A stretch of DNA of 64,000 nucleotides from Canna indica (lineage: Eukaryota; Streptophyta; Magnoliopsida; Zingiberales; Cannaceae), in contig CP136896.1 of assembly GCA_034359265.1 (NCBI GenBank), positions 33,544,001 through 33,608,000 on the forward strand, written 5' to 3'. Below are positions 10,271 through 21,178 of this stretch, piece after piece. A program made the position numbers and the translations under genes. The notes under the pieces are model-generated. The model was not told where the DNA came from. It ran no database searches and saw nothing but the letters and a program-made list of their open reading frames with translations. How positions within the stretch are numbered: the first letter of the stretch is position 1; the number at the start of each line of letters is the position of its first letter.

Positions 10271-11028
10271 GAACTTCAACTCCCTCAACTCAACTGGTGC
10301 CATTCAATATGATGGTATGGAAATCGGCTTCACCCATGGTTGCAAATCAATAAAGAATTCGATCTCCCTCTCTAGAGGCAACCCTGACAATCCTCTGGGA
10401 ACATATCAGAGAACTCACATACCACAGGCATCCCCCCGATGTCCCTAGCCGCACCTCCGTCTTCCTCTGCCACAGACACAAAGGCCAAGAAGGACTGGCA
10501 ACCCCCCAAAAGTAGCTTCCGAGGCTTGAGAGCCAAAATCGGTACCAGCGAATCTCCCCTTCCCTTACCCTAGAAGCAAAACTAGGGTAACCCGGGCTTA
10601 TTGAAGTTTACAGTCTTAGCCCTGCAATCTGCTGAGGTGAAATGGTCCTCCAACCAGTCCATGCCCAAAATTACATCAAGCTCCAGCATCGGTTGGAGTG
10701 TCAATTCGGCCATCAATACATACCCAAAAATGACAACCTTGCAGCCCTGAAAGACTGTCTCTGCCAACACAGAAATGCCCATAGGCGTAGACACCACAAG
10801 AGGCAAATCAAGCACAGAGGATTTCCCTGACAATCTAGTAGCAAACAATGCAGATACAAAAGAGTGCGTAGCACCCAAATCAAACAAGACATATGCAATA
10901 GCAGAACCAACAATAAGGTTACCTGACACTACTGCCTTGGATGCCTCAGCGCCCTCTTGGTTCATAGCAAACACCCGTGCTGGCACCCACCCTAAGTCTG
11001 ACCCCTTTGAGCCACGGAACCCACTCAC
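10271..11028 (-). pseudogene. Gypsy-1 aspartic protease and RT linker
   Basis: Retropepsin cleaves the gag-pol polyprotein. In the open stretch 11028-10582 the active-site block reads VLFDLGATHSFVS, where the usual D-S/T-G triad is D-L-G, and the second conserved block is DVILGMDWL. The Ser/Thr to Leu change next to the catalytic Asp would be expected to harm activity. The linker to RT (10581-10271) is recognisable only in pieces, with PISIP-like residues, and needs frame changes. Confidence 0.85.
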
Positions 11029-11463
11029 ATATGGCCTTTCCTCTGGTCTGATCAGGCTGCTGACTGCCCTTGCCTAGACAATCCTTTTGTAGTGCCCAGT
11101 CTGCCCACAACTGAAACATACCACTGAACGCCCCCAGCAAGCTCCCTAGTGCTTCTGATGGCATCGGTTACACGGCTGTGGCCCAGGCCTCCGCTGTAAT
11201 TCTTTGGATGACACCCTTGGTCCTGAACCCCTATGGTCTCTGGAACTGTTATGACCTTCGCCCTGCTGCAGATCCGCTGTCCTAAGAGTACCCTCAGAGT
11301 GATCTGGCCGACCCCCCGAAGGTTGGGGCCGAAACTTTTTTTTTTATGGGACCATCATGCTTGTCTGTCAGTACCAATGCCTCCTTCCGGAGTGCCTTAT
11401 CTACAACCCGAGCAAAGGAAGTGTCCTGGCGATCTGCGGCCTCAACCCCTCGACAAACCTCTT
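11029..11463 (-). pseudogene. Gypsy-1 gag C-terminus (zinc knuckle)
   Basis: Near 11118-11080 the minus strand encodes CFSCGQTGHYKR, the start of a CCHC knuckle. A one-base loss before the final Cys codon shifts the frame, so the last ligand is lost. Arg/Pro-rich linker sequence surrounds it. The upstream half of gag continues beyond the solo LTR at 13186. Confidence 0.8.
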
Positions 11464-12238
11464 TGTTGGCGAAATGACGACACTAGAGGGGGGGTGAATA
11501 GTGTGTTTACTAATACGATTAGCCTAAATCCAGATTTTAATCGTTTTCTTAAATCGTTAAGCAATTTTCAATTTAACGATTGGATGTGGAAGCGATAAAT
11601 GATTAAGCAATCGAAGCAATCAATCAATCAATGCAAACACAGTAATTTATAGTGGTTCAGCCCCAATGCCTACTCCACTACATAAGCACCCCGCTTAGGA
11701 TTTCCAAACTAGTTTACTTGATTAATTTACGTTTCCCTTATATAGAGGACTTTTCACTTGAAGAGACCAACTCTCGACCTAAGACACTTCCACACCCGGA
11801 AGTCACCGGCTTCTTATCGAGAGTCCTCTTCCACCTCAACCCTAAGCGACAACTAAACTAATCCTAGTAAACACTAAGTTTACACAAGTGGCTTTACTCC
11901 TTTTCACTAAGGATACCACTTCCACACAACAGACCTAACACAAGGTGTTCACGCACGCAAATTTAAAATCAGTTCAAATAACAGATAAAATTACAATCTA
12001 AAAGAGCTTAAAATGAAATCAAGATTTCGTTCTCTTTTGCAATCCTTAAATCCTTCAACTCTTTAGATAAACTCGTTGTAGCAGAGTTGAGGGAGGTAGG
12101 GAAGCAGACGCTTGAGGAAGAGCTTGACGAAGAAAGCAGAGCGCCGCAATCAATCTTTGGAAGGCTTTAATCTCCTTTTAAATGCTCGATAAATTTTGTT
12201 AGAGTAGGAGAGGAAGTTAAATGAATCATATGAGGGTA

Positions 12239-12246
12239 TATTTATA
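12239..12246 (-). promoter_or_regulatory. TATA box of solo LTR 11464-13180
   Basis: TATAAATA on the minus strand inside GGGTATAAATATACC, at the position equivalent to 2380 in the TR-GAG-1 LTR. Confidence 0.65.
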
Positions 12247-12295
12247 CCCTGCTGAAGAAACGACTATTCAACGGATAGAAAACTATCCGTTACAG

Positions 12296-12505
12296 GTCAC
12301 CGGTCGAATGGTCGGTTGACCGACTGGTCGACTAGTCCTTCGATCGCTCCTCTTTTCTCTCTGGTCGGTCGACCGATGGGTCGATCGCCAGACGCAAATC
12401 GCACGATCCGTGATCTTCGGTCGACCGAAGCGATTGCGTCTTAGGCTTATACGCAGGTCGGTCGACTACCAAGCCTACTGCCCATTTTGGGCTTCGGTCG
12501 GTCGA
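12296..12505 (-). repeat. GTCGAC palindrome array in solo LTR
   Basis: Repeated GGTCGACC/TCGGTCGACCGA palindromes lie just upstream (in LTR direction) of the TATA box. There are fewer units than in TR-GAG-1. Confidence 0.75.
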
Positions 12506-13185
12506 CCGAACCTGAGCTAAAGAAGGCAGACAGCTTAGGTTCTCCCTGGTTCTTCTGGTTCCGTTTTCACCACTACATGATAACTTTAAAACATAAATGT
12601 TATATAAGGATTATACCCCATTTGAGTTCAATAAAAATACCTAAAAAATCAAAATCCCTAAGGATCAAAATCTAGTTCTTGGGATCTAGTATAAAACAGA
12701 AATTTCCTAATCTTTCGGGTCAAATAAGGATATGCTAAAGGCTTCAAAAAAATCCTAAAAAATACCTCGTTATCTAGTTTTGACCCAAGGAACAATTACC
12801 GCCATTTTTTATTTCAAGAAAAGGTTTGGATCATATAGCCCTCCAAGGAGCTCCCTAGTCTTAGTGAATTTTAGGGCGGTCCCGGAATTTCATGGTTTGA
12901 GGTTCGAGATATATTTTTGGGTTTCTTATGCATCATCATGAGGAGTACATTAATTTCTAGACACTCTAAACCTAAACTCCCTTTCTTGAAGGTTCCCGAG
13001 CGCCGACGAGCATCCTTGTCGATTTATCTGATTTCTCCAATTTCTCCGATCGTGAACGTCGCCCACTAACTGATATGAAACCTAAAAGATATTCTCAATG
13101 AAATCATTAGTCCCATGTTTGTTATCATCAAAACCATCAAAACCGAGATTAAGGCTAAGGTTGAAAACCTAAAGCCAACACTCTT

Positions 13186-13875
13186 GACCCTGGCGGTCTC
13201 CGTGGCTGTCAAGGTTGGATGCTACTTCGAGAGTCGTGTGAACTCCATCTCATAGTCCATCACAGACATACTGCCGGTTTGACACAGTAGCTCGAACTGT
13301 TTCGCCCATCTGTCCCAGACGCTCAGCGGCAAGTACTTCTCCACCATAGCAGCTCTAAACTCCTCCTAGGTAGGGGGTGGTGCATCTACTACTCTGCGGT
13401 CCTTCGAGGTGTGAAGCCAATCCTTGACTGGACCTCTCAGCTGTAACCCAATCAGTTGAGTGGTCATCTCAGAAGAACAACCAAGCTCCCTGCACATCTA
13501 ATAACAATCTCCTAGGAAACTGGTGACCTCCACCTGCTGATCTGTCCCTGTATACTCTGGTGGCCTGAATGCAACAAAATCTGCATATGAAGGTGCTCTA
13601 GGGGCTCTGACCATCGGTGCCACTAGCTGAACCACCTCTGGTGCTGCGGGTACTACCGGCACCTGCTGTGGCTACTGTCTTAGCTCCTGCTCCCTGTAGA
13701 GTGCCTTTGTCAACTCAGCCACACGGGCCTGCAACTGTACAACCATGGGATCCTGTCCCACATCCTCTCGGCCCTGCGGTGGTCTACCACAACCCCGACG
13801 CCGGCCCCCGCCTCGGCCTCGGCGCTCAGTGGAGTTGCTATCACTACCGTTCCTTGAGGCATCAAAGGCCTCCAT
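13186..13875 (-). pseudogene. Gypsy-1 gag N-terminal half
   Basis: The ATG at 13875 starts MEAFDASRNG, followed by an Arg/Gly-rich stretch and a short coiled coil (VAELTKALYREQ). Further on the strand encodes the retrotransposon gag core: LQLRGPVKDWL, an EEFRAAMVEKYLP block and FELLCQTGSMSVMDYEMEF. A TAG in the usual W/Q position precedes EEFRA, and the open stretch 13672-13878 closes early. The rest of gag is at 11463-11029, beyond the solo LTR. Confidence 0.88.
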
Positions 13876-14071
13876 CAATATGGAATCACCAGAAAGAAAA
13901 TATCAAAAGTAGTCAATTTAATTCACCCTAAGTCGTTAAGTAACTTAACCACAAGTTGTGTTGAGGTGCAGACTTAGCCCATTGATGTAATAACATACCT
14001 ACACCGTATCTGACACGCTAGCAATGCCCTATACAGTGACAACTCTAGGTCATAGTCAGACTGAACCACAT
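13876..14071 (-). other. Gypsy-1 5' leader between primer site and gag
   Basis: This is 196 bp of untranslated leader between the primer site and the gag ATG. No structure stands out. Confidence 0.6.
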
Positions 14072-14083
14072 GCTCTGATACCA
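14072..14083 (-). other. Gypsy-1 primer binding site, tRNA-iMet type
   Basis: The minus strand reads TGGTATCAGAGC, 3 nt from the LTR boundary at 14087. Confidence 0.92.
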
Positions 14084-14585
14084 CATTGTCACGCCCCAAA
14101 TTCAGGATCACGTGATCGGCCAGGGTATACATGACTATACCCAGCAGCCTAACTCATACACATGGCAACTCATAAAAATAAGAGAATAAACAACAGCTTT
14201 TATTAATCAAAAGAACCAAAAGAGATTTTTTATCTCAGAACATCAAAGATTTTAATAAATAGTTCAAGTGCGGAAATAATTTAACCAAAGTGCAACAGTT
14301 CTTTTAACAAATAAAATTTGAATAATAACATCAATGTCCCCACGGGACTACAACTCTAAAACATCAAATCACAAGTGCATGATCAAACTACTACAGACTC
14401 GACTACGACCCTAACTAGGATTGCTATGAGATCAATATGGCTCCTCTGCCTGCCAACCGTGCCAAGTGCGCCAACCCACCTCACCGATCAGGCTCTGCTA
14501 AACAAAAACAACGACAACGGGTAAGTTCAAAGAACTCAGTGAGCGGTTCTACCAACTCGTTCGAACTTGCTCCACGAGACGCGTA

Positions 14586-14930
14586 GGAACAATCGGGATT
14601 CGCCCGTCCGAACTTGGCCCTTTAAGATAACAGAGGAATAATCAGGATTTGTCCATCCGAACTTATTCCTTAAAAGCAACTCGGGAATAATCGAGATTTG
14701 TCCGTCCGAACTTATTCAACAAGGCCGGACAAGAACAATCGGGATTTGCCCATCCAAACTTGTTCCAAAAGAGATAATGTAAGAATAATCGAGATTCGCC
14801 CATTCGAATTAACTTATTCCTTTAAGTATAGAATCTTGGGAACAACCGAAATTTGCCCGTTCGAACTTGTTCTACAAGATATGCAGGAACAATCAAAATT
14901 TGTCCATCTGAACTTGTTCCATAGTTTGGG
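14586..14930 (-). repeat. Array of seven hairpin-forming units in Gypsy-1 LTR
   Basis: Seven units on the + strand have the form GGAA(C/T)AATC...TCCGAACTT(G/A)TTCC. In six of them the two ends are complementary: units starting GGAATAA end TTATTCC, and units starting GGAACAA end TTGTTCC. A matching array occurs at 49158-49473. Confidence 0.88.
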
Positions 14931-16395
14931 AATTAGCCATCCAACCTTTCGGGCCTTGCTCGCAATCCGGCTCCTAACCGAGCCTCTCCGCCATTCATAA
15001 AAATATGGCGCAACATGACCTAAGTCAAGTATCTCATACGGTGTCTTAGGGATGTCTCTATTGGGAAAACTCCACAACACCCAATGCCCGATCCCAACTT
15101 CTAGACCCGTAATGTCATAAACCCATGAGATTTTATTTCATGCATAACCTTTATTTGTTGGTTGATAACAGATTATGCTGCCCCTTGCATTTTAATTATG
15201 CAATTAAAATTTATCATTACCAAAATTAGGATTTTGTTTTAGGGTTTTATTCTCAGTTTACTGTTGAGCCCCAAACTAGTGTATCTAACCCAAATCTGAT
15301 CTCCAGAGTGTGTTCTATGTTTCTAAACTATATTTTCTGGTCAAAACAATAGGTTACATGACTATATTCCGCAAACTATGCACATCACAAACATGATTTC
15401 AAAATCAGTCCTAAAACAAATAATTCAGCATGCATTTTTCAGCCTGATTGAGTTTTCAACATATCAAGGTAAATACATCCGAAATTTACAGAATTTAAAT
15501 CCTTATTTATCATCGTAACAGAATTATATCATAGAGGAAAAACTTCTCAAGATTCAAGTCATGATTGTTTAACCAAGAGGAGCATGAACCAAGAAAATCT
15601 TCATGCAAGAATCAATTTACATGATCAAGAATCTCATATCAAGAATACTCATGGCTTCAAAATCATTCTTATTTCTTTTAAAACATGCTCCACATCCAAA
15701 AATCACAGATTTAAATCTAAGGCATGCAACAACAATCCGAGAACCTAAATAGGCAAGCAACTCAAGATATAGACTTCAAGATAAACAAGAACTCTCACTT
15801 GGGCATTTCGTCGAACACCATGAGGGCACCCTTGCTTCACCCTTGGTCGAGCACTCCTAGGGTAAACATAGGGCTATCGAGCCACAAAGGGAGAGTCTCG
15901 GGCCCTCCTCCCATGAATCGGCACAAGAAAACGGTGATCAAACCCACAATTCGGCGAAAAAATTACAAGAATTAAGAAAATGCCCAAATTGACTCAAGAG
16001 TATGAGAGAACCCAGAAAAGGAGAGGTAAAACCACTCACTTAGATTAGGAAAAATAATTGGACAAGATCTTCCAAGCAACGTTCTCCGAATCCGGCCTCA
16101 AAGAAAGCGGCTCGACTTCACCAAGGGGAAAAGGGGGCGGCGGCTCCTCCTCAAGCTGTCGGCTCCAAGTAGGGGAAGAAGAGGTGCAGCGTCTCCTCCT
16201 CAAGCCACGACTTGGCTTCCAAGGGAGAGGAAAAGGAAGAAGAAGAAGAGGAAGGGGCTTGGCTTTGGCGGCTGGGCTTGGCGGCTCCAATAGGGGGGAA
16301 GTAGAGGGGCGGCTGGGCTTGGCGGCTGGTGGCTGCTCCTCTCTTCAATAGGCTTGTGCGGCTCCAATAGGGAGCCACAAGCCAAAGGGGAGGGG

Positions 16396-16403
16396 TTTTT
16401 ATA
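16396..16403 (-). promoter_or_regulatory. TATA box of Gypsy-1 5' LTR
   Basis: The minus strand reads GAGTATAAAAACCCC. The equivalent position in the solo LTR at 48087 is TATCAAACCC, a weakened copy. Confidence 0.7.
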
Positions 16404-16758
16404 CTCTCTCCTCAACCCTAACTCCACTAAACCCCTTAGCAAACCCGAATTCGCCTCAAGCCGAACCCGAATCCGCTAACCCGATTAAACTTGATTAAAC
16501 CAATTCTAACCCCATGCTCCACATAAACACCATATGCGACATAATTTAATAATCATGCACGTGCAACAACATAATTAATTAAATTTATCTAATCAAGAAG
16601 TAATCCGCATAAACCAAACTCCTACTTACCCGAGCTCGCAAGCTCGCACCGGACCACGAGTCGACACGGATCGACCTCGGACTAGCCCGCTAGGCTGACA
16701 AACACAAACAATAGAGAAAATAATAATAATAATTATATATATATGTAGGGATATCACA

Positions 16759-18723
16759 TTTGCAATAAAGGGTATGTCAAGTGCATACTTTATCCTGCCA
16801 TATGTCACAACCACATACAAATATATATGTAGAAATAGTGCTCATAAATCATGAATACTCAGCACAGGTAAACAATCATGAAATAGAATTATAGCACATC
16901 TAATCACTGTAAGAAAGGAAGCACGTGTATCATGAAAGTAGTGTAAAAAGAAACTTCAACTGTAAATTAATGGAATGAAATAATAGGATAAAATAACTCA
17001 TTATAGGAACCACTTATCTAGGATAAGATTCACCTCATTAACAACTATATCCATGAATAATCTCAGATTGAACCATAAAAATATATAAAATATGATTTTT
17101 CAGCTTGGCACGCAAAAGGAGACGTCGACCGCCTTCTGCCTTCAAATCCGGAGGTCTGAATCCAAAACGTCGATTAGGTGAAATTTCATATATAACTTGA
17201 ATATTTTTGCTAACCTTAAGGTATCTAAATAATTATTTAGAATAATAGAAGAATTATCTTAAATTTATTTAATAAATCATTGTTACGAATGAATATAACG
17301 ATGTTACAATCAATAAATCAGTACTGAAATCTCAGCTCTTCATCTAAACAGGATCAAATCACAGCCTTCCATCTTGTATGATGCAATCATAGCCCTCTAT
17401 CTAACATGATGCAATCTCAGCCTTACATCTAACCAGATGCAATCACAATCCTCTATTTAACATGATGCAATCTCACCCTTACATCTAACCAGATGCAATC
17501 ACAGCCCTCCATCTACATGATGCAATCACAGCCTTACATCTAACCAGATGCAATCACAGGCTTACATCTAACCAGATGCAATCACAACCCTCTATTTAAT
17601 ATGATGCAATCTTAGCCTTACATCTAACCAGATGCAATCACAGCCCTCTATTTAACATGATGCAATCTCAGCATTACATCTAACCAAATGCAATCACAAC
17701 CCTCCATCTACACAAGATCAAATCCCTGACCTTCAATTCAATCAATTCAATCCAGCCCTTCATCTCACCCAAATCAATCTTAGCCCTCCATTTCATCTCC
17801 CCACCTAGGTTTGATCTACTCATCTTCCTCCCCTCCACACCATCCCGCCGTCATCGCCCTTCCCCGGCTGACTAGGCCGCAAGCAACGCTTGCATCGACG
17901 CCGACATCGATGCTTGGCAGTGCCTCGCGCGGCCGCCTTGCCGCACGACACGACTGCCCGCGCGTGGCAGTGACGCCACGCCGGGCGCCACTGCCGCCGC
18001 GGTGCCTCGCTGGCGCCGACCGACAGGCTGCACAAAAAGGGGAAAAGAGAGAAAAAAAAAAGAAAAAAAGAAAATCTTATTCCAAAAGGGGTAAACAACA
18101 TGGTTCAATTAAGAAATGATCGATCTGACTTCGGATCCGATATAAGAAAATGCGTCAAAAATCGACGAAAAATCCCGAGACATGAGAACAATGACATGAA
18201 TCAAGAATAGGAGAAAAGAGGGTTTAAATCCACTCACCGGAAGAAGAGAAAATGGAAGGAAAAGACGCACAGGATCCTCCCCCGATCGACACCGACGAAC
18301 TCACGAAAATTTGGCTCCGACGGCTCCTCCTCCTCGGCGGCATTCTCTCTCTCCTCTCTCCTTTGCCTCAGGTGGCGTATGGCTAAAACCCCCGACCACA
18401 CACCCTAGGGTATAATTTATAGACACTGCTTGGGTATCAAATGACCAAAATACCCCTACCTAAGTTATCCGACTAAAACAGCCTATAACTCACATGTTCT
18501 AACTCTGATTTCAGATCTGATTGCACCGCTAAATTCACCTCGAGACCTCTATCACCCTAGCATGCTAAAGTGGAGAGATAAGATAATTAAAATTTCCCTT
18601 AATTTTTCTACATTAACTACCTACTCAGGTCTAATCACGAAGCTTCCCACCAATCCGTGCTAACTAGGGCCCACGATCCCCCGCTCAAGAATAAAATATT
18701 ATTGTTAAGATTTTGGTATTACA
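16759..18723 (-). repeat. LTR-C: 5' portion of a gypsy-type LTR interrupted by Gypsy-1
   Basis: On the minus strand it begins TGTAATACC at 18723, next to gag sequence, and runs to the Gypsy-1 insertion point. It shares with 50129-50830 a block around 16930-17220 (AGAAACTTCAAC, GGCACGCAAAA, ATTTCATATATAAC), so the two belong to related families. It carries a tandem repeat (17335-17760), a CpG-rich block (17800-18035) and a GGTGAGTGG donor-like site near 18235. The rest of this LTR should lie left of the window. Confidence 0.75.
17335..17760 (-). repeat. Minisatellite of about 35-bp units in LTR-C
   Basis: About a dozen imperfect copies of CATCTAACCAGATGCAATC alternate with CAGCCCTCCATCT-type spacers. 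The units themselves contain a short GCATC/GATGC inversion. Confidence 0.85.
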
Positions 18724-19298
18724 ACATGTTAACTAAGATGAGCATGAGCATTCTTGAGAGAAACATTCATCTTCTTATGATCATGAGGTCTACAGGTAGA
18801 ATACTTAACATTTTAAGCATGAGATGCATGAGTATTCTCAAAAGTGTTATTTCTCCTTTTTGGATTCTTAAAGGTAGAAACTTTTGTAAATTCATTTACC
18901 TTTTTACTCAATACTAAAACCTCCTTTTTCAAGTCATCCATGGATTTATATAAAGCATGCATTTGATATTTCAACATATGATTTTCCTTATTAATTTTTG
19001 AGTTTTCATTTTTTTAAATCTCATTCTCAATTTTGAGAGCATTTTTCAAGTTTTCATTTTCAAGCTTGAAGTCCTTAAGCTCAAGTTTCAACATACCATG
19101 ACAAGGATCAAATGAGCTAGATTTTAATTTCTCACTTTCTAATTCTAGAGCATGCATATGTGAACTCAGTCTAGAATTCTCCTTTTAAATCTTTTTGTTT
19201 TTCTTATCCTTTCTCAAAAGCAAGACATACATGTTTTTATGCTCATCCATTAGTTCATCATAAAAGCAAATCATGCGAGCTAGATGAGTTAATTCTAT
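18724..19298 (-). pseudogene. TR-GAG-2 gag fragment, coiled-coil region (left of CACTA-A)
   Basis: The minus strand encodes the same coiled coil as TR-GAG-1 gag (YDELMDEHKNMY, SSHMHALELESEKLK, KSMDDLKKEVLVLSKKVNEF), with stops and frame changes. It abuts LTR-C on the left and CACTA-A on the right; the N-terminal side resumes at 36869 after the TAT duplication. Confidence 0.85.
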
Positions 19299-19317
19299 CA
19301 CTACTAAAAAACTAGTC

Positions 19318-19618
19318 ATTTGCGACGGCTAGTGCCATCGCAAAACAGTCGCTAAAGACCTTATGCAACGGCAAGCATGGTCGCAAAGTTCGGTAGCAAA
19401 AGAACTTGTCGCAGAAAGTTTGTGACCGCAACAGACATGGTCGCAAATAAATGTAATATGCGACAGTTCTGCGATGGTACTTGGCGGTCGTAGAATATGG
19501 TCGCGTGACATCTGCGACCCTCATTTGTCATCGCACAATTTATCTTCTGCGACCGTTTTTGCCATCGCAGTACATCATTTGCGACGACGGTGCGGTCGTA
19601 GTGCTGTCGTAAATTTGT
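19318..19618. repeat. CACTA-A left subterminal repeats
   Basis: Repeats of TGCGACGGC/GCCATCGCA in both orientations, often as paired arms, are spaced 20-40 bp apart. In En/Spm elements such repeats bind the TNPA-type protein. Confidence 0.85.
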
Positions 19619-19905
19619 ATTTTGTTTTTATAAAAAATAATTTAATAATATTTGATTATAATGCGTGTTTATAGTATTTGACTAAAATATCTATAAGATA
19701 TCAAACAAGACATCAAATTATAATATACCATCATATTTATATCAAAATGTAATGTTTGCACCGTATCAAAATATGTTTACAAAGTATACATCAATCATGA
19801 AGCGCATCATGTGGCGGCGAGGGATGCGGCGAATAGAGGGGCTGCGTCGGGAGGGCATTAGTTGGCGTCGCGTCTAATGACAAGGGAGGCGGAGGGGCAG
19901 GAGCA

Positions 19906-21170
19906 CTAGACATGGAAGAAGCAATTTGTGCCATGTACTCCTTCATAGCGGCCACCACAGTGTAGATGCTTCACGTGAGAAACCTGTAATTCTGCGTGCA
20001 AAGCCTCTAAGGCTGCAAATCGATCCTGGCCCCCATGTGATGTTAACGGACCAGCGGTGGAAGAGGTGAAGGTAGACGATCCCGCACCATGTGGCTGCAA
20101 CACCATCCGTGCGTGGGCCGTTATGCCAATGCCATATACACGACCGTGGTCGACTCTTGTCACCTGCATCCATGCGTCAACATCAACTTGATGCTGCGCA
20201 TGATCACCTCCCCGCTGGGTCACCAACTCAGTATATGTGGTCTTTAAAGATTGATTAATTAAATTAATTATACATAAGTGAACTAATATATATATTTTTT
20301 AAATATGAACTTTATTAAATATTAACTTACCAAGATCGTCTCCGACCTTCCGCTAATGAACTCACCCCGGTGAGGACCATGCCTATATCTATGTGTCTCC
20401 TCGAAGATCCTCAAAGGATTAGCCGGGATGAGCGTCCCCTGTAATAAAATAAATATAATTAGTTTTTCTATAATAATAATAATAAATAAATAATAATAAA
20501 AATAATTATTAAATTACTTACCAAGCGACGCTCGTGGCTAGTAAATGATATGGACCCACCGGTATGTCGGGCCACAGATCCCTCAATTAGCGTCATCTGG
20601 TTCGAGTGCGCCGTTCGGGAGGCACCCTCCCATTCCTCGGTCACCCAGATGTCGCATAGTTGATCCCATATGTGGCCCGTTATCCAGTTGGGCCCATGTC
20701 CTTTCAACGCGTCCATAGGCGTATCCCAATTACCGCCTACATTTGCCCATGCCTCATCCCGCGCACGGTGGAGGGTATCCTTGAAAAGCTTTTTATTGTA
20801 AGCTTCCCAAGCATCCTCCACCTGAGCTTGAATGACGGGGTCCCAGGTGTATCGGGCCTAAAAAAGAAAATATTAATACAATCATTTAAATCATTTAATA
20901 CAGAGAGATAACCATTTCATGAAAAGAAAAGCTGTAATAAATGAATGTTTTGGTTATCAGATCAAAGTAAATTTGATGCAGAAATTACTATACAATTTCA
21001 ATATGTTTTAGACTGGGCTAAGTGCACTCACTTAGATGATCAACTACGTACCTCAAACTCGATCCATAATAAATCTTGATTATGGTTCGACACCCTGGTC
21101 CATGAAGTCCACGGCTCATGAAAGAAACTCTTAAGAATAACGGTTCATGGTGCAATTTGACTCCCTCGAG
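19906..21170 (-). pseudogene. TNPA-like gene of CACTA-A (Transposase_24 type), 5' part missing
   Basis: The accessory CACTA protein binds subterminal repeats. Four exons with GT-AG borders can be placed on the minus strand: about 21170-21052 (HEPWTSWTRVSNHNQD), 20857-20522 (YTWDPVIQAQVEDAWEAY, then RDEAWANVGGNW and ARHTGGSISFTSHERR), 20438-20331 (IPANPLRIFEETHRY, RHGPHRGEF) and 20241-19906 (DHGRVYGIGITA). The second and third match the plant Ptta/En/Spm transposase layout. Introns are short. TNP2 ends only 9 bp upstream and its C-terminal domain is absent, so a deletion probably removed the end of TNP2 and the start of this gene. Exon borders are by eye. Confidence 0.78.
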
Positions 21171-21178
21171 ATGATGTG

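Larger units (their letters stand above)
11464..13180 (-). mobile_element. Solo LTR of the TR-GAG/Copia-type family
   Basis: The 1717-bp sequence begins TGTTGGCGAAATG and ends GCCAACA on the + strand, and is flanked by CTCTT at 11459-11463 and 13181-13185. It is the reverse complement of the LTR type seen at 1673-3146: the same AGAGGGGGGGTGAATAG end, a TATA box (12239-12246) and GTCGAC palindromes at 12296-12505. No primer site or purine tract adjoins it, so it is what remains after LTR-LTR recombination. It splits Gypsy-1 gag. Confidence 0.95.
1..16758 (-). mobile_element. Gypsy-1: nested, decayed Ty3/gypsy LTR retrotransposon (3' end outside window)
   Basis: Reading right to left there is a 5' LTR (16758-14087), a tRNA-iMet primer site, gag, protease, reverse transcriptase, RNase H and integrase, the Ty3/gypsy order. 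The internal region is cut by two later insertions (1673-9708 and 11464-13180), each with a 5-bp target duplication, and coding resumes in register on the far side of the first. Many in-frame stops and at least one frameshift make it non-autonomous. The 3' LTR lies left of position 1, so LTR divergence and the element's own duplication (expected to include 16759-16763, TTTGC) cannot be checked. Confidence 0.93.
14087..16758 (-). repeat. Gypsy-1 5' LTR
   Basis: On the minus strand the 2672-bp LTR begins TGTGATATCCC at 16758 and ends GGGGCGTGACA at 14087, beside the primer site. It contains a TATA box (16396-16403), a GC-rich stretch (16060-16400), a GTGAGT donor-like site (16039) with a T-rich acceptor near 14496, and an array of about 55-bp units (14586-14930). 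It belongs to the same family as the solo LTR at 48087-50123, shown by shared GC-rich, TATA-region and array sequence. Confidence 0.92.

Noticed and set aside
16045..16442. Overlapping open frames on both strands in a GC-rich block
   Set aside because: They lie in the Gypsy-1 LTR, are low-complexity (Ser/Pro or Gly/Arg runs), open on both strands, and are not kept in LTR-H.
17811..18119. Open frames of about 100 codons on both strands
   Set aside because: They are a by-product of the CpG-rich block in LTR-C; no domain or start context.
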